Source of the DNA: Paraburkholderia sp.
Lineage (GTDB): Bacteria > Pseudomonadota > Gammaproteobacteria > Burkholderiales > Burkholderiaceae
Assembly: GCA_004322045.1 (NCBI GenBank)
Contig: SCRN01000004.1
Coordinates: 86,404 to 150,403, forward strand
Length of the DNA stretch: 64,000 nucleotides
Reading direction: 5' to 3'
Shown: positions 58,911 to 64,000 of the stretch, piece by piece
How the letters are laid out: each line of letters begins with the position of its first letter
Position numbering within the stretch: position 1 is the stretch's first letter
Translations under genes and position numbers: made by a program
Notes under the pieces: model-generated
Database searches by the model: none
What the model was told of the DNA's origin: nothing
The model's input: only the letters and a program-made list of their open reading frames with translations

Positions 58911-59160
58911 TGGAAGTCGAAGGGAGATGAAAACGGCGCCGCGGCGCACACTTGCCGGCGCGCCAATCGGTACTTATTGCAAACTGTACAGCATACGTGA
59001 GCAAGATTTATGCGAGATGTCAAAGCGTCGCGCGAGGGTCCCCGGGGCGTGGGTCGCTCGCCGAAAAGCACCGCAGCCGCGCACATGGGTGGTGCTCTCG
59101 CCGGTTCGGGCGCTCGGCGGCAGCGCCTGCGTGCCCCACGGACGCACGCGTGAGTCCAAT

Positions 59161-60615
59161 TCAATCGAACAACGTCATCGCGCTCTCGCGGGCACTGGGC
59201 GTATCCTCGTTCGGTTCGAGCGCTGCTGCGCGCTCGAAAAACCGCAGCGCACGCGGATCTTGCGCGTAGGCCGCGTTGATGCGGATCCACGGGCTCGGCT
59301 CCCCGTGCGGGCGGAAGTAGCTGCCCGGCGCGATCGTTACGCCGCAGGCGGCGGCGCAGTCGATCAGTTGCTGCTGATCCTCGATATGCGGCACGCGAGC
59401 CCAAACGAACTTGCCGCCGACGGGCGACGCAAACAATTCCCAGCCGCTAGCTTCGAGCGAACGCGTGGTCGCGCCTAGCGCGTCGCTCATGCGCCGGCGC
59501 AGCCGCTCCAAGAACTTTCGATAGGCGCCCCGCTCGAGCATGGTCAGCGCGACCGCCTCGGCGAAAGGCGATCCGCTGATGCTCGTGAGCATCTTGATGT
59601 CGCCTAGGTCTTTGACGATGCGGCGGCTCGCGGCGACGAAGCCGATTCGCAGCGACGAGGACAAGGTTTTCGACAAGCCGCCGATATAAACGACGCGTTC
59701 GAGTTGATCGAGCGCGGCCAGCCGGTCCGTCGCTTCGCCTTGAAAATCGGCATAGATATCGTCTTCGACGAGCGTGAAGTCGTATTCGTGCGCAAGCTGT
59801 AGCAGGCGGAACGCAACGGATGGCGCGAGCACGGTGCCCGTCGGATTGTGAAAAACCGAATTGACGAACACGGCGCGGGGCCGATGGCGTTTCAGCTCCG
59901 CTTGCAGCACCGCGATATCGGGCCCGGACGCCGTGCGCGGAATCCCGACCACGTTGATGCCGTGTAATTTTAGGAGTCCGAACAAATTGTAGTAGCCCGG
60001 ATCTTCGACGAACATCGTGTCGCCCGCGCGCAGCAGATAGCGCGCGATGAGATCCACGGCTTGGCTCGCGCCGAAGGTGATCAGAATCTGCGAGGCGTCG
60101 GCGCGAATGCCGAGCGGCGCGATGCGCGCCTGCAAATGTTCGCGCAATGCGCCGCTGCCGAGCGGCGTCGCATAGTCGATCAACGCGCTTTGATCGGTGC
60201 GCGCGACATGACGCACCGCCTGCGCGATTCCGTCCATATCGCGCCATGCTTCAGGGATAAAACCGCTGCCCAGTTTGAGCGTGTCGCCCGGGTGATTGAA
60301 CTGCTGCAGGATGTAGTTCGATTCGTCCTCGGCGCGCCGCGGGTCCGAAGCGCCGCAGCGATCCAGCGCTGCGTGCGCGCGTGCGCTCACGTAAAAGCCC
60401 GACCCATGGCGCGATTCGATGTAACCGAGCGAGACCAGCCGATCGTATGCCTCGATCACCGGAAACCGGCTGATCCCGCAGTCCAGCGCGAGCTGCCGGA
60501 TCGAAGGGAGTTTCGCTCCGGCGTGCGCGTCGCGCGAGCGAATCCATTGTTCCATGGACGACACGATTTGCTCGGTCATCGGCACACCACGCTCTCGGTC
60601 GATCGCAATCTTCAT
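59161..60615 (-). CDS. MocR-subfamily GntR regulator with aminotransferase domain
   Basis: 484 residues. GntR winged helix (residues ~5-75: LPSIRQLALDCGISRFPVIEAYDRLVSLGYIE) fused to a fold-type I aminotransferase domain with the PLP Lys in GGLSKTLSSSLRIGF near 325. Such MocR proteins often sense PLP or amino-acid metabolites; PdxR is one type, but no pdx genes are adjacent. GGGAGCGGCG precedes the ATG at 60615. Three operator half-sites lie just upstream. Confidence 0.92.
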   Translation of the reverse strand: MKIAIDRERGVPMTEQIVSSMEQWIRSRDAHAGAKLPSIRQLALDCGISRFPVIEAYDRLVSLGYIESRHGSGFYVSARAHAALDRCGASDPRRAEDESNYILQQFNHPGDTLKLGSGFIPEAWRDMDGIAQAVRHVARTDQSALIDYATPLGSGALREHLQARIAPLGIRADASQILITFGASQAVDLIARYLLRAGDTMFVEDPGYYNLFGLLKLHGINVVGIPRTASGPDIAVLQAELKRHRPRAVFVNSVFHNPTGTVLAPSVAFRLLQLAHEYDFTLVEDDIYADFQGEATDRLAALDQLERVVYIGGLSKTLSSSLRIGFVAASRRIVKDLGDIKMLTSISGSPFAEAVALTMLERGAYRKFLERLRRRMSDALGATTRSLEASGWELFASPVGGKFVWARVPHIEDQQQLIDCAAACGVTIAPGSYFRPHGEPSPWIRINAAYAQDPRALRFFERAAALEPNEDTPSARESAMTLFD

Positions 60616-60625
60616 CGCCGCTCCC

Positions 60626-60668
60626 AACTGTTCGGTATTTCGACTGAACAGTTTCGACAAAACTGTTC
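60626..60668. promoter_or_regulatory. Three-half-site operator between MocR and DUF2917 genes
   Basis: AACTGTTC (60626-60633), its inverse GAACAGTT (60646-60653) and AACTGTTC again (60661-60668) are perfect 8-mers with centre spacings of 20 and 15 bp. They sit in the 126-bp divergent region, 11-53 bp upstream of the regulator start, the usual layout for MocR binding sites. Confidence 0.75.
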
Positions 60669-60741
60669 GTTACTGTGCATGTGATTGTAGCCGCCCGATC
60701 GCAATAATGCGTAGACGAAATGTTTTTGAAGGAGTAACGCG

Positions 60742-61083
60742 ATGCGCGAAATCCGGACGTTCGAGATGGAATACGACGAACCCGCTGCCGCGTGGCGGGT
60801 GGAGCACCCGCTGATCGTCGAAGTGGCGCGCGGCACGCTCTGGCTGACGCTAGAGGGCGACGCCGAAGATTACTGGATCGACCCTGGCGAGTCGTTTCTG
60901 TTGCCCGTCGGCGCGAAGGCATGGATCGGCTCCGGCCGCGGCGACGTGCGCTTGACCGTGAGGGGCGCGGGTGCGAGGAACCCGGCATACGAGAACGCCG
61001 CGCTCTTGCGCCCGAGCATCGAGCCGAGTCACCGCCGGTCAGGACTCTTATCGACGCCACGTTGGCGTCAGGCGGCGGCTTGA
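60742..61083 (+). CDS. DUF2917 domain protein
   Basis: 113 residues. The DUF2917 core, a small cupin-like beta fold, is seen in HPLIVEVARGTLWLTLEGDAEDYWIDPGESFLLPVG-type sequence at residues ~20-60. The remainder is Arg/Ser-rich and likely disordered. GAAGGAG precedes the ATG. Divergent from the MocR gene and probably its regulatory target. Function unknown. Confidence 0.85.
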   Translation: MREIRTFEMEYDEPAAAWRVEHPLIVEVARGTLWLTLEGDAEDYWIDPGESFLLPVGAKAWIGSGRGDVRLTVRGAGARNPAYENAALLRPSIEPSHRRSGLLSTPRWRQAAA

Positions 61084-61140
61084 TCGACAGCGAACCCGAT
61101 CCTAGACTCGGTGACATCTTCATTGCGATGGTTTGGGATC

Positions 61141-62604
61141 ATGACTGCCTTCGGTGCGCTCGAACATATCTGGTCGCTGGCCGGCTGCGACGCCACAGCG
61201 CTCGACGACATACGCCTCTTGGGCGACGACCCGGGCTTGCCCTCGGTCTATCGCGTCGGGGCGCTTGCCAACGCGACCATCGGTGCGGCTGCGCTGGCCG
61301 CGGCCGAATATCATCGATTGCGCACCGGCTGCAGACAACATGTCGAAGTCGAGCAGCGGCGCGCGCTCGCAGCGTTTCGCAGTGAGCGCTATCTGCGCAT
61401 CGACGACGGTCCCCCACCGCAGCTGCGCGACCCGTTGATGGGCTTTTACGAGACTCTCGACGGGCGCTGGATTCAGTTGCATACGAATTTCGCGCACCAT
61501 CGGGCAGGCGTCGTCAAGCTGCTAGGGTGCAAGGACGATCACGCGTCGGTGAGTGCGGCGATCCGCGAGCGCGACGGCGCATCGCTCGATCAGGCGCTCG
61601 CCGATGCGGGCCTTTGCGCTGCATTGGTTAGGAGTCCAAATGAATGGGCTGCGCTTGCGCAAGCCTCGGTGCTCGCGTCCTTGCCGCTGTTCGAAATCGA
61701 GCGCATCGACGCGGGGGCCAACCCCGATCCGGGGCGAGCGCCTTGTGGCCGAGACCTGGGTGACGGCGTTGCATCGGGGCGCGCCGCCACGCTATGTCTG
61801 TCGGGTGCGTCGACTGCACGGCCGTTGAGCGGCGTGCGCGTGCTCGACTTGACGCGAATCATCGCGGGTCCCGTCGCCGGGCGCACGCTGGCTCAACATG
61901 GCGCCGACGTCATGCTGGTAAATGGCCCGCATCTACCGAACATCGCGCCGCTCGTGATCGACAACGGACGAGGCAAACGATCTGCATTCCTCGACTTGCG
62001 TCGCGAAGCCGAACGAGCGACGTTGCTTGCGCTGCTGCAAGACGCCGATGTTTTTCTGCAGGCCTACCGTCCGGGAGCCTTGGCGGGGCACGGTTTTTCG
62101 CCCGAAGCGCTCGCGCGGGCGAAGCCGGGCATCGTCTACGTTTCGATCTGCGCGTACGGGCCGACGGGGCCCTGGGCTCAGCGGCGCGGGTTCGACTCTC
62201 TCGTGCAGTCGGCGAGCGGCATCGCCTGGACGGAAGCGCAGGCGGCTAACACGCCCGCACCGAAGCATTTGCCGTGTCAGGCGCTCGACCATGCGACGGG
62301 ATATCTGGCCGCGTTCGGCACGATGGTCGCGCTCATGCGGCGGGCAACCGAAGGGGGCAGCTGGCACGCCAAGGTGTCGCTCGCCCAGACGGGACAGTGG
62401 CTGCAATCGCTGGGGACGGTCGCCGACGGATGGCGTGCGCCCGACGTATCCCTCTACGACGTGCGCGACCTGATGCAAACTATGGACACACCGTTCGGCC
62501 AAGTATTGACCGTGGCCCCGGCCGAGACCCTATCGGCCACCCCGCCGCGCTTCGAGCGCCCGAGCGTGCCGCTCGGCGCCGATGCGCCGTCCTGGGCCGC
62601 TTAA
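61141..62604 (+). CDS. Family III (CaiB/BaiF) CoA transferase with swapped domain order
   Basis: 487 residues. The family's usual N-terminal Rossmann motif (LSGVRVLDLTRIIAGPVAGRTLAQHGADV) begins only at about residue 228, followed by GRGKRSAFLDLR, and the catalytic Asp is in RRGFDSLVQ near 351. Residues 1-220 resemble the small-domain/second half of other members (DGRWIQLHTNFAHHR; LPLFEIERI). I take the start at ATG 61141; a GTG 30 bp earlier is possible. CoA donor and acceptor cannot be deduced. Convergent with the GntR gene. Confidence 0.85.
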   Translation: MTAFGALEHIWSLAGCDATALDDIRLLGDDPGLPSVYRVGALANATIGAAALAAAEYHRLRTGCRQHVEVEQRRALAAFRSERYLRIDDGPPPQLRDPLMGFYETLDGRWIQLHTNFAHHRAGVVKLLGCKDDHASVSAAIRERDGASLDQALADAGLCAALVRSPNEWAALAQASVLASLPLFEIERIDAGANPDPGRAPCGRDLGDGVASGRAATLCLSGASTARPLSGVRVLDLTRIIAGPVAGRTLAQHGADVMLVNGPHLPNIAPLVIDNGRGKRSAFLDLRREAERATLLALLQDADVFLQAYRPGALAGHGFSPEALARAKPGIVYVSICAYGPTGPWAQRRGFDSLVQSASGIAWTEAQAANTPAPKHLPCQALDHATGYLAAFGTMVALMRRATEGGSWHAKVSLAQTGQWLQSLGTVADGWRAPDVSLYDVRDLMQTMDTPFGQVLTVAPAETLSATPPRFERPSVPLGADAPSWAA

Positions 62605-62644
62605 CGATTCGTTCGCGCGGGCGATGCGCGGCGTGTGTGCGCCT

Positions 62645-63394
62645 TCACTTGCGCAGTTCCGCGACGAAGTCGTAGTAGTCGTTGCGGCAGTAGGTATCGG
62701 TCAACTCGATCGCGCGCTGATCGGCGCAGTAGCCGATACGCGTGATGAGCAGCAATGCGTCGTGCGGCGCGATGCCCATCTGCTGCGCAATTTCGTCGTT
62801 CGCGTTGACGGCGCGAAAGTGTTGCAGCGCGCGCACGATGCCAAGGCCGCGCTGTTCGAGGTAGCTATAGAGCGAATCGCCGATCGCATTGGGATCGGGT
62901 ATGACGGAGGCGGGCAGCGTGGAATTCTCGACGGCCATGACGATGCCGTTGGCGAGGCGCAGCCGCTTTAGCCGCGTGACTGCCGCCGCGGGCGACAAGC
63001 CGAGTTGAATCACTTCGTCGCGGCTGGCGGGTTGGATCTCGCGCGAGATCCATTTGGAGCTCGGCGTGAAGCCGCGGCGACGCAGCATCTCGCTGAAACT
63101 GGAAAGACGCGAGAGCGGATCGTCGTAACGCGGTGTGATGAAGCTACCCGCGCCTTGGGTGCGGCGGATCAACCCTTGTTCGACGAGCAGTGCGATCGCT
63201 TTGCGCGCGGTGATGCGCGATACGCCTAGTGCATCCGACAACACGCGCTCTGAAGGCAGCGCTTCCCCTGCGTTCCAGCGGTTCTCGTGGATCGCTTGGC
63301 CGAGCTTTCGTGCCAACTGCAGATAGAGCGGCGTATCGTTTTCGGGATCTGGGCGAAGATCGCGCCAGCGGTCTTCCGAAGAAGCGGTTGTCAT
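62645..63394 (-). CDS. GntR/HutC-type regulator with UTRA domain
   Basis: 249 residues: winged helix (residues ~20-90, LPSERVLSDALGVSRITARKAIALLVEQGLIRR) and UTRA ligand domain (RLSSFSEMLRRRGFTP; RLANGIVMAVENSTLP; AIELTDTYCRNDYYDF at the C-terminus). This pattern is close to NagR/DasR-type regulators that sense amino-sugar phosphates. No nag genes lie in the window, so its targets are presumably beyond the right edge or elsewhere. Confidence 0.9.
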   Translation of the reverse strand: MTTASSEDRWRDLRPDPENDTPLYLQLARKLGQAIHENRWNAGEALPSERVLSDALGVSRITARKAIALLVEQGLIRRTQGAGSFITPRYDDPLSRLSSFSEMLRRRGFTPSSKWISREIQPASRDEVIQLGLSPAAAVTRLKRLRLANGIVMAVENSTLPASVIPDPNAIGDSLYSYLEQRGLGIVRALQHFRAVNANDEIAQQMGIAPHDALLLITRIGYCADQRAIELTDTYCRNDYYDFVAELRK

Positions 63395-63445
63395 GGAGTT
63401 CGCGTGGCGAGGGGCAGGCTGCAATTCTAAGGCATCGCGGTCCGG

Positions 63446-63649
63446 GTGTGCCGCGTGCGCCATTTGTCCAATGGATCGATCTTGCTCGGTGCGCAGCGCA
63501 GCGCGGCGAAAGCAAGCGGCGTGAAGGCGCGCGATACCGGCGGGTTGGAGGAGCGGGCGCTCGAGGTCGCGTTGAGCGAGCAGGAGCTCGCGGGGATCGA
63601 TGCGGCGTTGAAGCCGCCGCGCAGAAAGACGCCACTCGAGATGTTGTAA
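63446..63649 (+). pseudogene. Possible 3' remnant of an aldo/keto reductase
   Basis: A 67-codon frame whose second half (GGLEERALEVALSEQELAGIDAALKPP) resembles the C-terminal helix of aldo/keto reductases, with a possible GAQRS cofactor-binding strand before it. No barrel sequence precedes it, and stops close the frame upstream. The rest of 63395-63850 (456 bp) holds nothing else I can name, beyond the GntR promoter zone. Confidence 0.3.
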
Positions 63650-63850
63650 CTGCGAACGTTCCGTGACGGTTGGCGTGCATCGCATGAAGCGCGATGCCGG
63701 TCGGTGCGTTCGCGTACCGTCGGGGAGACCGTGCCGGGGGCGTGAGTCGCCGATGATGACGCAAGATTGAGACAAGCGCTTCGGCATGGTGAGTGATCGA
63801 ACGGCGGTGGCAGCGGCGCGAGAACCGCCGTTCGATTGAGGGTGGCAGTG

Positions 63851-64000
63851 TCAGTGGTTGCCACCGGACCCGTGACCACCGCCCGAGCCATTGCCGTTTC
63901 CACCGCCAGAGCCGTGGCCGCCCGAGCCATTGCCGTTTCCACCGCCGGAGCCGTGGCCGCCTGAGCCATTGCCGTTTCCACCGCCGGAGCCGTGGCCGCC
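63851..64000 (-). CDS. Glycine-rich repeat protein, C-terminal part only
   Basis: The last 49 residues of a protein that continues past the right edge. Three perfect 13-residue units (GGHGSGGGNGNGS) are followed by a degenerate end GGGHGSGGNH and TGA. The composition is almost only Gly, Ser, Asn and His. No family can be assigned. The opposite-strand frame is an Ala/Thr/Val repeat that looks like a shadow. The N-terminus, possibly with a signal peptide, is outside the window. Confidence 0.6.
   Translation of the reverse strand, partial: GGHGSGGGNGNGSGGHGSGGGNGNGSGGHGSGGGNGNGSGGGHGSGGNH
63880..64000. repeat. 39-bp tandem repeat inside the glycine-rich gene
   Basis: About three copies of a 39-bp unit, differing only at a few third positions (for example TCA/TCG and TCC/TCT serine codons), run to the window edge. 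The near-identity at DNA level suggests recent expansion by slippage or recombination. Confidence 0.85.

Overview
The window is a gap-poor, GC-rich chromosomal segment. Gene content and order (murB/argF convergent, DUF3579, rpsT, murJ; kdsB, a YcaR-like small protein and lpxK overlapping; a kynBUA cluster with a divergent Lrp-type regulator) point to a Burkholderiales bacterium of the Burkholderia / Paraburkholderia / Trinickia kind. I cannot fix the genus from sequence alone. I found no rRNA, tRNA, CRISPR array, insertion sequence or prophage. Most of it is vertically inherited core genome with a few accessory inserts.

Layout. 1-6.7 kb: a Tad/Flp pilus locus on the minus strand (flp, tadV, rcpC, rcpA, a CpaD-like lipoprotein, tadZ, tadA, start of tadB). 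7.2-9.5 kb: S-formylglutathione hydrolase, a DUF1275 membrane protein and a Phd/PIN toxin-antitoxin pair with a clear operator palindrome. 9.7-19.3 kb: a polyol uptake and catabolism locus. It holds a binding protein, two permeases, a HAD hydrolase and an ATPase on plus, and a D-arabinitol-type dehydrogenase, xylulokinase and SorC-family regulator on minus. Tandem 12-bp palindromes upstream of the binding-protein gene are the likely operator. 19.4-22.6 kb: zur-znuACB zinc uptake with a Zur-box-like site; ZnuC has a histidine-rich tail. 22.8-28.1 kb: kynBUA tryptophan degradation with an Lrp-type regulator, bracketed by two unrecognised ORFs that look like cysteine hydrolases (one papain/deamidase-like, one caspase-like).

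28.1-55.6 kb is mostly housekeeping: flavin reductase, MsrA, DUF72, cyclopropane fatty acid synthase, PdxH, TcdA, CnoX, pirin, AmiC, TsaE, QueG, Ogt, XerD, YbaK, PlsY, YajQ, MurB, ArgF, S20, MurJ, SirB1-like, an SDR dehydrogenase, Adk, KdsB, a YcaR-like protein, LpxK, XseA and SodB. 55.7-64 kb is more regulatory: a stand-alone ClpP paralogue divergent from an ECF41-like sigma factor, a degenerate EAL protein with a YkuI-like C-terminal domain, a MocR regulator with a three-half-site operator divergent from a DUF2917 gene, a CoA transferase with unusual domain order, a GntR/UTRA regulator, an aldo/keto-reductase-like remnant and the end of a glycine-rich repeat protein.

The best candidates for undescribed biology are the two orphan cysteine-hydrolase-like proteins at 22.8 and 27.4 kb. 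Next come the inactive EAL/YkuI-C protein and the stand-alone ClpP/ECF pair. I did not find a convincing multi-gene novel system.
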